From Candidatus Methylopumilus universalis (GTDB lineage Bacteria; Pseudomonadota; Gammaproteobacteria; Burkholderiales; Methylophilaceae): a stretch of 64,000 nt of DNA. A model generated the notes under the pieces. That model was not told the origin of the DNA. It made no database searches and saw only the letters and a list, made by a program, of their open reading frames with translations. Positions within the stretch are counted from its first letter, which is position 1; each line of letters begins with the position of its first letter. The position numbers were made by a program, and so were the translations under genes. Shown in pieces: positions 19,357 through 29,355 of the stretch. The DNA lies in contig NZ_CP040968.1 of the NCBI RefSeq assembly GCF_006365315.1, positions 496,001-560,000 on the forward strand, read 5' to 3'.

Positions 19357-20061
19357 TTAACTTTGGTTAATTTCGAAGTAAATCTTTTCTAAAGTTTTTA
19401 ATGGATCATCTGATTGAGTAATAGGTCTTCCGATCACTAAGTGACTAGACCCAGCCTTTATAGCATCAGAAGGTGTCATAGTTCTTATCTGGTCATCCGC
19501 AACATCACCCGTCATTCTTATACCTGGTGTTACAAATAAAAATAATGAGTTAAAGTGATTTTTTAGAAATGCTAAATCTTTTGCTGAGCACACAATGCCA
19601 TTAAGTCCACTTTTTTCAGCTAACTTCGCAAGGCGCAATACCTGATCTTCTAAATTTCTAGATACACCAATTTCTTCTAAAGTTTTTTGCTCCATACTTG
19701 TTAATACGGTTACCGCAATGAGAAGAGGGGATTGCTTAGCTTTACTTACACCTTCTAAAGCAGCCTCCAGCATCTTACTTCCACCTGAAGCATGAACGTT
19801 GATCATCCATACCCCTAACTGACTTGCAGCCTCACATGCTTTTTTAACTGTGGTAGGAATGTCATGAAATTTAAGGTCAAGGAATACTTTGAAATTTTTA
19901 CTATGCAGATATTCAATGAAGGCAGGGCCGGTTGCAGTAAATAATTCTTTACCGACTTTAAGATTGCAATATTCTGGATTTAGTTTCGAAACTAATGATT
20001 TTGCATCTGCGAGATTTGCATAATCAAGTGCTACAGTAACTTTATGAGCTGCTGCCATCAA
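19357..20061 (-). CDS. pyrF: Orotidine 5'-phosphate decarboxylase
   Basis: 234 residues, the bacterial PyrF type. It makes UMP from OMP, the last step of de novo pyrimidine synthesis. The catalytic Asp-Lys-Asp array is in FLDLKFHDIPTTV, and the phosphate-binding end has VTPGIRMTGD and HLVIGRPITQSDDP. A second Met directly follows the first, so the true start may be one codon in. It overlaps the lapB stop by four bases, as in other proteobacteria where lapB-pyrF is a fixed pair. Confidence 0.96.
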   Translation of the reverse strand: MMAAAHKVTVALDYANLADAKSLVSKLNPEYCNLKVGKELFTATGPAFIEYLHSKNFKVFLDLKFHDIPTTVKKACEAASQLGVWMINVHASGGSKMLEAALEGVSKAKQSPLLIAVTVLTSMEQKTLEEIGVSRNLEDQVLRLAKLAEKSGLNGIVCSAKDLAFLKNHFNSLFLFVTPGIRMTGDVADDQIRTMTPSDAIKAGSSHLVIGRPITQSDDPLKTLEKIYFEINQS

Positions 20062-21230
20062 CTAATTTCATTCATCTCTGTTGGTTCTGATGGAAGCGCT
20101 TCCCAAGCATTACATGCAGGACATTGCCAATGGTGCTGTTTAGCTTTAAATCCACAACCGCTGCATGTAAATAATCGTCTATTACCAATAGCATTTCGAA
20201 CAGTTTGTTGAATAAGTTGAATATCTTGTTCCTTATGTTTGCTATTCATAGCGCGTGCTTGAAATAATTGATCTAAGGCTTGAAGGCTTGGTTTTCTTAT
20301 AAGCTCTTTTCGTGCAAGCTCTTCCGCTATTTCAAAGCCTTCTAATTTTAATGTCGCTTCATAGATCACATTTAGCAATGATCTTAATTTGTAATTTTCA
20401 AAATAAAGATTTAAAAGCGATAAACCTTCTTCAGGTTTTTTGAGTTTTTCAAACGAATTAAGTATTTTAGATGCTACAAGACCTAGAGACTCTGGGTCTT
20501 GAAACTCAATTTTTTTCCAATAATTGATCGCTTTATTGTGTTCGCCATCTTCTGCATCTAAGTCACCGAGTAAGATATTTGCACGAACACATTTTTTATG
20601 AGCGTTAAGCGCATCATTCAGTGATTTAGAGGCTGACTTCTTGTCTTTATCTAGAATCGCATTAAGCGCAATCTCGCAATGGTAATGGCTAATTTGTAAT
20701 CTAAATGAGACGCCTGATTCTTTTTCTAATTTCGTTGCCATCTTAATTGCATTTTGCCATTCGCGTTCTTTTACATAAATTTCCAACAGTGCATTAGATG
20801 CATATTGTTTATATTTGCCAGATTCTAATTTTAGGAACAATTCTTCAGCGCGATCAAATAAGCCAGCTTTAAGATAATCTTGCGCGAGCTCTGCTTTTAC
20901 AGACTCTTCTTGTGCTGGATTAAGGTCTCGATTTTCTAATAAATCTAGGTGCATATTAATAGCGCGATCTATATGGCCTATTCGTCTTAAGATGCTCCCT
21001 AAAGCAAAGTGCAACTCAAGAGATTCATTGTTAATTCGAACCGCATCCATAAAAGCATTAACTGCTTTTTCATATTGGTTAGTAATGAGGTAGTTAAGAC
21101 CTTTAAAGTAGGTCGCAGGAAGGCTCGTAGATTCTTTCATGAGCTGTTTAATATCTATGCGAGCGGCTATCCACCCCAGCGCAAAGAAGAAGGGGATAAC
21201 AAGGAGCCACCAATATTCGAATTGAATCAT
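20058..21230 (-). CDS. lapB: LapB (YciM) LPS assembly tetratricopeptide protein
   Basis: 390 residues. An N-terminal membrane anchor (about 5-22, FEYWWLLVIPFFFALGW) is followed by tetratricopeptide repeats and a C-terminal rubredoxin-like metal site CSGCG...CPACNAW. In E. coli LapB acts with FtsH to control LpxC turnover and so lipopolysaccharide synthesis. The gene lies in the usual rpsA-ihfB-lapB-pyrF order, but lapA, which normally precedes it, is missing and a terminator sits between ihfB and lapB. Confidence 0.93.
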   Translation of the reverse strand: MIQFEYWWLLVIPFFFALGWIAARIDIKQLMKESTSLPATYFKGLNYLITNQYEKAVNAFMDAVRINNESLELHFALGSILRRIGHIDRAINMHLDLLENRDLNPAQEESVKAELAQDYLKAGLFDRAEELFLKLESGKYKQYASNALLEIYVKEREWQNAIKMATKLEKESGVSFRLQISHYHCEIALNAILDKDKKSASKSLNDALNAHKKCVRANILLGDLDAEDGEHNKAINYWKKIEFQDPESLGLVASKILNSFEKLKKPEEGLSLLNLYFENYKLRSLLNVIYEATLKLEGFEIAEELARKELIRKPSLQALDQLFQARAMNSKHKEQDIQLIQQTVRNAIGNRRLFTCSGCGFKAKQHHWQCPACNAWEALPSEPTEMNEIS

Positions 21231-21270
21231 AATTGATTTATTGTATATCTATTAATTGATAGATCAAAAA

Positions 21271-21302
21271 AAAAGCATACCCCGGTAAGGAGATATGCTT
21301 TT
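21271..21302 (-). terminator. Rho-independent terminator after ihfB
   Basis: AAAAGCATA (21271-21279) and TATGCTTTT (21294-21302) form a 9-bp stem with a 14-base loop. On the minus strand the stem runs into about ten T residues. It is 16 bases past the ihfB stop and upstream of lapB, so lapB-pyrF probably need read-through or their own promoter. Confidence 0.72.
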
Positions 21303-21317
21303 AAATGGTGTTTAGTC

Positions 21318-21596
21318 TTATTTATCAACGCGATCTCTAAGTTCTTTACCAGCTTTAAAATGTGGAACATATTTTTCCGGTACTTCCACTTTTGAACCTG
21401 TTTTAGGGTTTCTACCTAAACGAGGTGGTCGGTAATTTAAACTGAAACTGCCGAATCCTCTAATTTCGATTCTTTTACCTTTAGAGAGCGTTTCGCCCAT
21501 AGCATCAAGAATTGTTTTGACGGATAACTCAGCGTCTTTATAGACTAACTGAGAGAACCGGCTAGCAAGTAAGTTGATTAATTTAGACTTGGTCAT
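21318..21596 (-). CDS. ihfB: Integration host factor beta subunit
   Basis: 92 residues of the HU/IHF family. IHF bends DNA as a heterodimer with IhfA. The DNA-binding arm has the diagnostic RNPKTG (with Pro for intercalation), and [12 protein letters not shown] is typical IhfB rather than HU. It lies eight bases downstream of rpsA, its usual partner in proteobacteria, and ends before a strong terminator. Confidence 0.95.
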   Translation of the reverse strand: MTKSKLINLLASRFSQLVYKDAELSVKTILDAMGETLSKGKRIEIRGFGSFSLNYRPPRLGRNPKTGSKVEVPEKYVPHFKAGKELRDRVDK

Positions 21597-21604
21597 AATC
21601 TTAA

Positions 21605-23320
21605 TTATTTTTTACTATCTAATTTTGCTTTTAATAAGGCGCCAAGATTAGTTGTGCCGGCATTATCAGAACTTTCTTCAGCCTCTACTTTTTTCTTAGC
21701 CGCTTTAGGTTTAGTTGCATTTTTAGCTTTGAATGAAAGCTGAATTGTTTTTTCTTTTGCGTCGACATTAAGAATTTTAACTTCAATTTCGTCGCCAACT
21801 TTAACAATAGCCGAAGCGTCGTCAACTTTATCTTCACTTACTTCGCTAATATCAACTGTACCTTCAACCTGGTCAGCTAAAGTTACTAAGATGCCTGTTG
21901 CATCTGCAGACTTAACTGTGCCTTTAACAAAACTACCTTTGTCATTAGCTTTTGTGAAGCCTGTAAAGTTATCGCCTGACAATTGTTTAAGACCAAGAGA
22001 AATTCTTTCTTTCTCAACATCGATCGCCACGATGAGCGCTTCGAGTTCGTCACCTTTTTTAAAGTTTCTAATAGCCTCTTCACCTGTTTTATCCCATGAG
22101 ATATCAGATAAGTGGATAAGACCATCTATGCCACCATCAAGGCCAATAAAGATACCGAAGTCAGTGATTGATTTAATTGGGCCGCTAACTTTGTCACCTT
22201 TTTTGTGTGTTTCAGAGAACTCTGCCCATGGGTTTGATTTACATTGCTTCATACCCAATGAAAGTCTTCTTCTGTCTTCATCAATTTCAAGAATCATCAC
22301 TTCAACTTCGTCGCCGAGTTGTGCAATTTTTCCTGGGTGAATATTTTTATTAGTCCAGTCCATTTCTGAAACGTGCACTAGACCTTCAATACCTGCTTCA
22401 ATTTCAACGAATGCACCGTAGTCAGTTAAGTTAGAAACTTTACCGAATAGACGTGTACTTACTGGATATCTTCTAGATAAGCCTTTCCAAGGATCATCAT
22501 CGAGTTGTTTTAAACCTAATGAAACACGATTTTTTTCTTGATCAAATTTAAGTACCTTAGCTTCAACTTCATCACCAATATTTAAAATTTCAGATGGATG
22601 TTTTACGCGTCTCCATGCTAAGTCAGTAATATGAAGTAAGCCATCAATACCGCCTAAGTCAACGAACGCACCGTAATCAGTAATATTCTTAATGATGCCT
22701 TTTACAGTCGCACCTTCAGTAAGTGTGCCAATAACAGCATCTCTGTCCGCACCTGAAGATTGTTCCATCACTGCTTTTCTTGAAACAACCACGTTGTTTC
22801 TTTTCTTATCAATTTTAATAACTTTAAGATCCCATTCTTTGTTTTCAAATGGTGACGTATCTTTAACTGGCCTTACATCAACAAGCGAGCCTGGAAGGAA
22901 TGCTGTGATTCCGTTTACAGAAACTCTCAACCCACCTTTGACACGGCTACTTACAAAGCCTTTAACTACTGTACCTTCGTTCATTGCATCTTCAAGATCA
23001 AGCCATGCTTGCATTTTCTTAGCTTTATCTCTTGAAAGGATCGTTGAACCAAAGCCATCTTCTAATTTTTCAATTGCAACTTTAACAAAGTCACCCACTT
23101 TAACGTCAAGTTCGCCTTGGTCATTAAGGAATTCTTCTGCTTTGATAACACTTTCTGATTTAAGACCTGCGTTTACAATCACAAAGTCATTATCAATAGA
23201 TATAACTTCTGCTGTAATTACTTCGCCCGAGCGCATTTCTTGAAGCGCTATGCTTTCTTCAAATAGAGCTGCGAAACTTTCTGTGGAATTTGATTCTGTA
23301 TTTTTTGCTGTCGTTGCCAT
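21605..23320 (-). CDS. rpsA: 30S ribosomal protein S1
   Basis: 571 residues with six S1 (OB-fold) repeats. The repeated signature of a G-x-V-x-x-I-x-D-Y-G-A-F-V-D type segment followed by GLLH or GLVH recurs through the middle four. S1 unwinds and anchors mRNA on the 30S subunit, which matters here because many genes in the window lack a clear Shine-Dalgarno site. The C-terminus ends in a lysine-rich tail. The 85-base leader after cmk holds two small hairpins. Confidence 0.97.
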   Translation of the reverse strand: MATTAKNTESNSTESFAALFEESIALQEMRSGEVITAEVISIDNDFVIVNAGLKSESVIKAEEFLNDQGELDVKVGDFVKVAIEKLEDGFGSTILSRDKAKKMQAWLDLEDAMNEGTVVKGFVSSRVKGGLRVSVNGITAFLPGSLVDVRPVKDTSPFENKEWDLKVIKIDKKRNNVVVSRKAVMEQSSGADRDAVIGTLTEGATVKGIIKNITDYGAFVDLGGIDGLLHITDLAWRRVKHPSEILNIGDEVEAKVLKFDQEKNRVSLGLKQLDDDPWKGLSRRYPVSTRLFGKVSNLTDYGAFVEIEAGIEGLVHVSEMDWTNKNIHPGKIAQLGDEVEVMILEIDEDRRRLSLGMKQCKSNPWAEFSETHKKGDKVSGPIKSITDFGIFIGLDGGIDGLIHLSDISWDKTGEEAIRNFKKGDELEALIVAIDVEKERISLGLKQLSGDNFTGFTKANDKGSFVKGTVKSADATGILVTLADQVEGTVDISEVSEDKVDDASAIVKVGDEIEVKILNVDAKEKTIQLSFKAKNATKPKAAKKKVEAEESSDNAGTTNLGALLKAKLDSKK

Positions 23321-23343
23321 TAATTGTTACCTATAAAGTCCTA

Positions 23344-23391
23344 CCTAGCGATAGGGATGTTAAAGTTAGCAATAGATCTTTGAAATCTATT
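23344..23391 (-). promoter_or_regulatory. Two inverted repeats in the rpsA leader
   Basis: CCTA-GCGA-TAGG (23344-23355) is a short tetraloop-type repeat. AATAGAT (23371-23377) and ATCTATT (23385-23391) form a perfect 7-bp stem with a 7-base loop. Both lie between cmk and rpsA. In E. coli S1 represses its own translation through leader hairpins, so these may do the same here. The stems are short and AT-rich. Confidence 0.35.
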
Positions 23392-23405
23392 ACACCTAAT
23401 ATTGT

Positions 23406-24077
23406 TTAAGACGTTTGAGACTTTAAACTGAAGAGATGGGTGATGTTATCAACGGCATCAGATATGCTTAATGTGTCTGTATCTATTTCTATAGCGTCTT
23501 TTGTTTTCAAGAGGGGAGAGATTTCTCTTTGTAAATCCCGCTCATCTCTTAAAATAATTTCACTTAAAACCGAGGCCATATTAGCAGGGTTTCCTTTTGA
23601 GATCAACTGTTTATATCTTCTTTCAGCTCTGATTTGGGCGCTTGCAGTTAAGAATATTTTGATGCCAGCATGCGGGAAAACTACTGAAGTCATATCTCTT
23701 CCCTCAGCAACCAATCCAGGGCTTTTTTCAAAGCTCCTTTGAAACCCAAGAATCGCTTCTCTGAGAGCTCTGTGAACCGCAACTTCAGAGGCTCCTCGAC
23801 CCGATTCCTCGCTACGTATAGCCTCAGATACATCTTTACCATTGAGTAAAATATGATCATTTTTAAAGCTTAAGTTAGCTTTCTCGAGAACTTTAAGAAG
23901 TAAAGCCTCATTATTGAGGGGTATATTTTGTAAGCGACCTGCATAAGCGATCGTTCGATAGATTGACCCTGAATCTAGATAGTGAAAATTTAGTTTTTCC
24001 GCAACAAGTTTAGCAACTGTTCCTTTTCCAGAAGCTGAAGGGCCGTCAATCGCGATAATAGGAATGTGAGATGTCAT
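23406..24077 (-). CDS. cmk: Cytidylate kinase
   Basis: 223 residues. It phosphorylates CMP and dCMP. The P-loop GPSASGKGTVAK is at 12-23, followed by YRTIAYA and the CMP-binding segment AEGRDMTSVVFPHA. It sits directly after aroA with no gap, then rpsA, as in most proteobacteria. Confidence 0.96.
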   Translation of the reverse strand: MTSHIPIIAIDGPSASGKGTVAKLVAEKLNFHYLDSGSIYRTIAYAGRLQNIPLNNEALLLKVLEKANLSFKNDHILLNGKDVSEAIRSEESGRGASEVAVHRALREAILGFQRSFEKSPGLVAEGRDMTSVVFPHAGIKIFLTASAQIRAERRYKQLISKGNPANMASVLSEIILRDERDLQREISPLLKTKDAIEIDTDTLSISDAVDNITHLFSLKSQTS

Positions 24078-25364
24078 TTATGTCTTTACTATACTTTCTA
24101 AGACCTCAAAGTAAGTTGGAAATGTTTTGTTGACACACGCCGGGTCGTTAATTGTGATTGGTATATTTCTTAGACTAACTAGAGAAAAACACATAGCCAT
24201 TCGATGATCGTCATAAGTATCAATCTCAACATGCTCTTTAATCTTAAGAGGAGGTGTGATTTCTATAAAATCATTACCTTCAGTAATAGCCGCACCTAAT
24301 TTTCTAAGTTCAGTTGCCATGGCTTTAATGCGATCAGTTTCTTTAACGCGCCAGCTTCCAATATTAAGAAGCTTAGTCGTGCCTTTTGCAAATAGGGCTA
24401 ATACCGCAAGCGTCATCGCAGCATCTGGAATATGATTACAATCAAGATTTATTGCTTGAAGAGCAGCGACTTTTGTAACCTGAATAGATGCTTCAAGGAT
24501 ATTTATGTCAGCGCCCATAAGTACTAAAGCCTCAGCGAATTTCACATCACCTTGAATGCTATTTCTACCAATACCTTTAACTTCGATATCACCGGCAAGC
24601 GCCCCTGCTGCTAAGAAATAAGAGGCCGATGAAGCGTCACCTTCAACAAATATTTCACCTGGGCTCACGTAGGAACTTGAACCGGGAATAACAAAATGTT
24701 TCCAGTCTATTTTTTTAACATGTATACCAAATCGCGCCATTAGATTAAGCGTAATATCAATGTAAGGTTTTGAAATTAAATCACCCTCGATTTCAATAAC
24801 CACTTCTTTTTTTGTAAGTGGCATTGCCATTAGAAGAGATGTTAAAAATTGACTTGAAATATCCCCCCTAATTTTTATAGGACCGTTAATCATAATTTCA
24901 GATGGAGATATCTTTAAAGGAGGATAACCTTCTTGACCGAGATAGGTTATATCTGCATTTAATTGCAAGAGCGCGTCAACAAGATCTTTAATAGGGCGTT
25001 CATGCATTCTAGGCAAACCGCTTAGCGTGTATTGGCCCTTGGAAAAAGATAATGCTGCAGTTAAAGGCCTAAATGCAGTACCCGCATTACCTAAAAAAAT
25101 TTCAGCTGATTTATTTTTAAAATTACCTCGAGTACCATGAATGAGAATGTCACCATTATCTTTTTGCGTAAGATCAACTTGAAGTTTTTTTAATGCATCA
25201 ATCATATGAAGCGTGTCATCAGAAACAAGTGGGCCTATGATAGTTGTTGCACCATCTGCAATGGCAGACAAAAGAAGAATACGGTTAGTGATACTTTTAG
25301 ATCCAGGGAGAGTAACTTGACCAGAAACAGATTGAACAGCTTTTAATTTCTTTTGATTTGTCAT
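24078..25364 (-). CDS. aroA: 3-phosphoshikimate 1-carboxyvinyltransferase (EPSP synthase)
   Basis: 428 residues. It joins shikimate 3-phosphate and PEP in aromatic amino acid synthesis. The conserved [10 protein letters not shown] (21-30), the [12 protein letters not shown] loop, LPRMHERPI, and the C-terminal RVKETDRI and YDDHRMAM are all visible. GNAGTA with Gly and Ala in the usual positions is the glyphosate-sensitive class I pattern. It is nine bases downstream of tyrA. Confidence 0.97.
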   Translation of the reverse strand: MTNQKKLKAVQSVSGQVTLPGSKSITNRILLLSAIADGATTIIGPLVSDDTLHMIDALKKLQVDLTQKDNGDILIHGTRGNFKNKSAEIFLGNAGTAFRPLTAALSFSKGQYTLSGLPRMHERPIKDLVDALLQLNADITYLGQEGYPPLKISPSEIMINGPIKIRGDISSQFLTSLLMAMPLTKKEVVIEIEGDLISKPYIDITLNLMARFGIHVKKIDWKHFVIPGSSSYVSPGEIFVEGDASSASYFLAAGALAGDIEVKGIGRNSIQGDVKFAEALVLMGADINILEASIQVTKVAALQAINLDCNHIPDAAMTLAVLALFAKGTTKLLNIGSWRVKETDRIKAMATELRKLGAAITEGNDFIEITPPLKIKEHVEIDTYDDHRMAMCFSLVSLRNIPITINDPACVNKTFPTYFEVLESIVKT

Positions 25365-25373
25365 GCGCTTAAA

Positions 25374-26228
25374 TTATCGAGACCATTCGCTTCGAGTTTT
25401 GCTTGCATTTTCGAATAACGTCAAAATCTTTTTTTCATCTTCATGCTCAATAGCTTCTTTTAGCAATTTGATTTGATTTTCAAAGTGCTTAATATCATCA
25501 AGGATAAATTTTTTATTTGCGAGTGTAATGTCTTTCCACATCTCAGGAGAGCTTGCTGCAATTCTTGTAAAATCTTTAAATCCACTTGCAGCAAATTTTA
25601 AAAGTTCATTTGCATTTGCTCTTTGGGTAATCATATCCACGAGTGAAAAAGCTAAAAGATGTGGAAGATGGCTGATTGTTGAAAATATTTTGTCATGATC
25701 GCTATGAGACATATTTGAAACTATAGCGCCTGTATTTTTCCATAGCGCTTCAATTACCTCTTTTGCGCGAGGAGATGTATCCTGATCTGGCGTTAAAATC
25801 ACATTTTTATCTTTAAATAAATCAATATGAGCTGCCGTTGCACCATGTTTTTCAGATCCGGCAATAGGGTGACCGCCAATAAACTGTGAGTATTGACTAC
25901 CTAAAATTTGTTTTGCTGACTCAATAACACTTGTTTTGGTACTTCCAACATCGGTGATAATGGTATGTGAAGATAAATGAGGTTGAATCGTTTTAAGTAT
26001 CAAGGGGAATTGCGCCACCGGTGTTGCAATAATAATGATATGAGCCTCTGCAATATCTTTATTTAATTCTTGGCTCGTACGATCAATAAGTTTAAGTTTA
26101 ATGGCATCATTGAGATTATCTTGGTTTCTGCCGACGCCAACAATATCTGAAGCGAGACCTGATTTTTTTGCAGAGAGTGCAATAGATCCTCCGATAAGAC
26201 CGACACCAAAAATAAGAATTTTATTCAC
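25374..26228 (-). CDS. tyrA: Prephenate dehydrogenase
   Basis: 284 residues, the monofunctional TyrA without a fused chorismate mutase. It converts prephenate to 4-hydroxyphenylpyruvate with NAD(P). The Rossmann motif GVGLIGGSIAL is at 8-18 and the substrate-side signature with GGHPIAGSEKHG and SHLPHLLAF follows. It starts the tyrA-aroA-cmk-rpsA-ihfB series. The upstream genes often found here (serC, pheA, hisC) are replaced by bpt. Confidence 0.95.
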   Translation of the reverse strand: MNKILIFGVGLIGGSIALSAKKSGLASDIVGVGRNQDNLNDAIKLKLIDRTSQELNKDIAEAHIIIIATPVAQFPLILKTIQPHLSSHTIITDVGSTKTSVIESAKQILGSQYSQFIGGHPIAGSEKHGATAAHIDLFKDKNVILTPDQDTSPRAKEVIEALWKNTGAIVSNMSHSDHDKIFSTISHLPHLLAFSLVDMITQRANANELLKFAASGFKDFTRIAASSPEMWKDITLANKKFILDDIKHFENQIKLLKEAIEHEDEKKILTLFENASKTRSEWSR

Positions 26229-26242
26229 TGTATATAGTTGAT

Positions 26243-27004
26243 TTATTTGATATTGTTTAACAATTGAATTGTATCATGTTCACTATTAAATGATCGCCAT
26301 TCGTTATTGATGAATAGCTCAAAAGGTTTAAAGTGAGTTTTGTAATTCATCTTTTTGCTTTCTTGAATCCAGTAGCCCAAATAAACATAATCTAATTTTT
26401 TTTCAGCACACCAATTAATGAGCCATAGTATGGAATAAGTTCCATAGCTGAATGATTTATCAGACGTATCAAAAAATGTATACACCGCAGAAATGCCGTC
26501 TTCAACTATATCGACAAAACTTACAATTTTTAAATCCCCTTGATCTTGAAATTGAATTAATCGACTATCAATATTGCTTTGTAATAAAAACTCACTGTAC
26601 TGATTAACATCATCATCCGTTGCTTTTATTTTTTCATGTCTATTTTTTTGATATTCCAAATAAAGCTTGAAATGATCCTCGTGAAAGGAAAGGGGAAGAA
26701 CAGAAGTTTGAAGATGCTGATGATTTTTAATAATTCTTTTAGCGCTTTTTGAGCGCATAAAATCTTTAACATTGATACGAATAGGAATACATGCACTACA
26801 AAGTTCGCAATAAGGTTTGTACGTAAATTTACCGCTCCTTCGAAAGCCTTTTTTTATAAGATCATCGAAGTGTTTTTGGCTAATAAGGTGATGAGGCGTA
26901 GCAACTAATGATTGAGATGCTCGACCTTCTATGTAGCCACAGGCATAACTTGTTGTGACGTAGAATTGAATCTTATGACTTGATAATTCGTCAGGAAGGC
27001 TCAT
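26243..27004 (-). CDS. bpt: Aspartate/glutamate leucyltransferase Bpt
   Basis: 253 residues of the bacterial ATE1-like family. It adds Leu from tRNA to N-terminal Asp or Glu, marking proteins for ClpSAP. The Cys-bearing N-terminal segment TTSYACGYIEGRAS, the CELCSACIPIRI motif and the C-terminal YLGYWIQESKKMNYK with HFKPFE are typical. It overlaps aat by four bases, so both N-end rule transferases are translated together. clpS is not in the window. Confidence 0.94.
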   Translation of the reverse strand: MSLPDELSSHKIQFYVTTSYACGYIEGRASQSLVATPHHLISQKHFDDLIKKGFRRSGKFTYKPYCELCSACIPIRINVKDFMRSKSAKRIIKNHQHLQTSVLPLSFHEDHFKLYLEYQKNRHEKIKATDDDVNQYSEFLLQSNIDSRLIQFQDQGDLKIVSFVDIVEDGISAVYTFFDTSDKSFSYGTYSILWLINWCAEKKLDYVYLGYWIQESKKMNYKTHFKPFELFINNEWRSFNSEHDTIQLLNNIK

Positions 27005-27687
27005 GTTTTAATATAAGTATTAAGTAGTTGAATAAATCGGTCACGAGAGATCTCTTTAGCACCTAAACTTAAAAGATGATTCGTTTTCATCTGACAGTCT
27101 ACCATCTTAATGCCTATGTTTTTTAGATGCTGAATGGCAAGAACAAAAGCTATTTTAGAGGCGTCTCTTTCATAATGAAACATAGATTCACCAAAGAAAA
27201 CGCCATCTAAAACTATTCCATAAAGGCCGCCGACGAGATTTTCATTAACATAGATTTCAAAAGAATGAGCAATTTTTGATTGATGTAATTCTGTGTATGC
27301 ATTAATAATGCGATCGTCAATCCATGTGCCATCTTGGCCTTTTCTTTTAATCTCACTGCAATGTTTAATAATAGATGAAAAATCATTGTCTATTAAAAAA
27401 CGATAATTATTTTTCCTAATTTTCTTGGATAGTGACGATGAAATTATAAGGTCTTCAGGGAACAATATTAATCTTGGATCGGGTGACCACCATAAAATAG
27501 GTTCGTGTTCATTGAACCAAGGAAATATTCCTTGCTTATAAGCCTCAATAATTTTTTTAGCTTCTAGTGTTTTTGATATTGCGATAAGGCCATTAGGTTC
27601 AATAAGCGCTTGATCAGTCTTAGGAAAGGGGTCATGATTACTAAGTAAAGCGATGGAACCGAATTCAGTTTTTATCCATTGAGCCAT
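27001..27687 (-). CDS. aat: Leucyl/phenylalanyl-tRNA-protein transferase
   Basis: 228 residues. It transfers Leu or Phe to proteins with N-terminal Arg or Lys. The family signatures GIFPWF, LWWSPDPRLIL and GGLYGIVLDGVFFGESMF are all present, and HLLSLGA lies near the end. The gene starts 35 bases from the divergent TraB/GumN gene, so the promoters of the two must overlap. Confidence 0.96.
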   Translation of the reverse strand: MAQWIKTEFGSIALLSNHDPFPKTDQALIEPNGLIAISKTLEAKKIIEAYKQGIFPWFNEHEPILWWSPDPRLILFPEDLIISSSLSKKIRKNNYRFLIDNDFSSIIKHCSEIKRKGQDGTWIDDRIINAYTELHQSKIAHSFEIYVNENLVGGLYGIVLDGVFFGESMFHYERDASKIAFVLAIQHLKNIGIKMVDCQMKTNHLLSLGAKEISRDRFIQLLNTYIKT

Positions 27688-27722
27688 GTTTTTGTGAGGA
27701 AAGCTTAATTTAATTTCAAGGT

Positions 27723-28577
27723 ATGAAACGTTTTTTAATATTAGTTATATTACTCTTAAATACAGTCTCATTTGCTAACGCTAGTGAGCGAGGATTATTC
27801 TGGAAATTAAAAGCACCGAATGGTTTGACGCATTATTTATTCGGCACTATTCATACAGATGACAATAGAATTATTAAGTTCTTGCCTGCCGTTAAAAAAT
27901 CCGTCAATGCATCTGATCTTCTTTTGGTTGAGATTACCCCTGGTGACCATTCACAAAATCTTTTTATGAAGAATTATTCTCTCGTATCACATTTAAATGC
28001 TGAAGAGCTTAATCAAATTAAAAAACTTTCAGATTTTCATGTTATGTATTTCGAGAATGTCATAAGAATGAAGCCTTGGCTCTTGGCTATTATCTTCGAC
28101 TCTCCCAAGCCCCATACCGAATTTAATCAAGATTATCTTTTAATGGCAATGGCTGAGGATTTAGATAAAGAAGTGTTAGGAATTGAGTCATCAAAAGAAC
28201 ATTTTGCTTCGATGGACTCCCTCTCGCTAGATGAACAACTAATGATGCTTAGAGCGGTTTTAAAAAAAACAGAGAAAGAAAGATTGAATGATTACAATCT
28301 GCTCATGAAGGAATATCTCTCGGCCGATGTTGAGCAAATACGTAAAACTGACGAACAATTAACAGGTAAGTTATTACCTAAAGCTTTGTGGGCTAAAATT
28401 AAAATTCAGCTTATGGATGAAAGAAATAAAAAGATGGCCATAAAAATTAAAGAGCTTGCACAAGACAAACAATTATTTATTGCAGTCGGAGCATCACATC
28501 TTTCAGGTAAGGATGGCTTGTTAAGTCAGTTAAGAGATTCAGGGTTTAAATTGACACCTTTAAAAGCATTTGAATAG
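27723..28577 (+). CDS. TraB/GumN family exported protein
   Basis: 284 residues with a signal peptide at about 1-20 (cleavage near FANA-SE). The family markers are the N-terminal HYLFGTIHTDD, a central GIESSKEH, and the C-terminal IAVGASHLSGKDGLLSQL. Tiki/TraB relatives are metal-dependent proteases in animals; the bacterial members are uncharacterised and the GumN name comes from a xanthan gene cluster. The protein is probably periplasmic. It leads a two-gene unit with the rRNA methyltransferase that starts one base after its stop. Confidence 0.85.
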   Translation: MKRFLILVILLLNTVSFANASERGLFWKLKAPNGLTHYLFGTIHTDDNRIIKFLPAVKKSVNASDLLLVEITPGDHSQNLFMKNYSLVSHLNAEELNQIKKLSDFHVMYFENVIRMKPWLLAIIFDSPKPHTEFNQDYLLMAMAEDLDKEVLGIESSKEHFASMDSLSLDEQLMMLRAVLKKTEKERLNDYNLLMKEYLSADVEQIRKTDEQLTGKLLPKALWAKIKIQLMDERNKKMAIKIKELAQDKQLFIAVGASHLSGKDGLLSQLRDSGFKLTPLKAFE

Positions 28578-28578
28578 T

Positions 28579-29355
28579 ATGAAACGACAGCTCATCTCAT
28601 CTCGTGGCAATCAGCATTTTAAGCATTTAAAAAAACTTAACGAGTCACCTCGTTATCGGCATGAGGTTCAGCAAACTATCTTAGATGGTATTCATCTTAT
28701 CGAATCTTATGCTGAGCGCTTTGGTTCACCCGACTCTGTGGCTTTAATTCAGGGCAGTGATATTGATAAAATTGCACCATATCTTAATGAAGATACACAA
28801 GTATTGGAATTTCCAGCGGGGCTCTTTTCTGAAATAGCACCAGTGATATCACCTACAGGCATTCTTGCATCTATTAATATCCCACATTTAGAAACCCCAG
28901 AAAATCAAAACTGTATTTTATTGTTAGAAGATATTCAAGATCCAGGAAACTTAGGTAGCATATTAAGATCTGCAAGTGCCTCAGGTGTAGATCTTGTTTA
29001 CTTGTCTGATCATTGCGCTGATATTTGGTCGCCTAAGGTATTAAGAGGCGGACAAGGCGCACATTTTTATTTGCCATGTATTGAGAATGCAGTTTTTTCT
29101 GATATCACAAAAGCATTCAAGGGAAAAATTTTTGCAACTGAATTAACTGGGAAATCTGTATTTAAAGAGAATTTAAAAGGACCTGTTGCTTTTATTTTTG
29201 GTAACGAGGGCAATGGGCTTCAGTCAGAAACAATAGGCTTAGCTTCCGATTCAATTCATATACCTATGGAAAAAGGTATTGAATCTTTAAATGTTTCCGC
29301 TGCTGTATCGGTTTGTTTATATGAAAAATATAGACAAGAAAATTCTAATGTTTAA
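28579..29355 (+). CDS. TrmH/SpoU family RNA 2'-O-methyltransferase
   Basis: About 258 residues from the ATG at 28579; an in-frame TTG at 28570 would add three residues and overlap the previous gene. An N-terminal substrate-binding segment (SSRGNQHFKHLKKL) is followed by the SPOUT knot motifs LLLEDIQDPGNLGSILRSA, FIFGNEGNGL and IPMEKGIESLNVSAAVSVCLYE. Members methylate rRNA or tRNA riboses with SAM; the target nucleotide cannot be read from the sequence. The 3' end overlaps convergent hslO by eleven bases. Confidence 0.9.
   Translation: MKRQLISSRGNQHFKHLKKLNESPRYRHEVQQTILDGIHLIESYAERFGSPDSVALIQGSDIDKIAPYLNEDTQVLEFPAGLFSEIAPVISPTGILASINIPHLETPENQNCILLLEDIQDPGNLGSILRSASASGVDLVYLSDHCADIWSPKVLRGGQGAHFYLPCIENAVFSDITKAFKGKIFATELTGKSVFKENLKGPVAFIFGNEGNGLQSETIGLASDSIHIPMEKGIESLNVSAAVSVCLYEKYRQENSNV

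Noticed and set aside
21891-23243. Two long open frames on the plus strand opposite rpsA
   Set aside because: They are antisense to the repetitive S1 domains, rich in Ser, Thr and Pro as expected of such shadows, and have no ribosome site.
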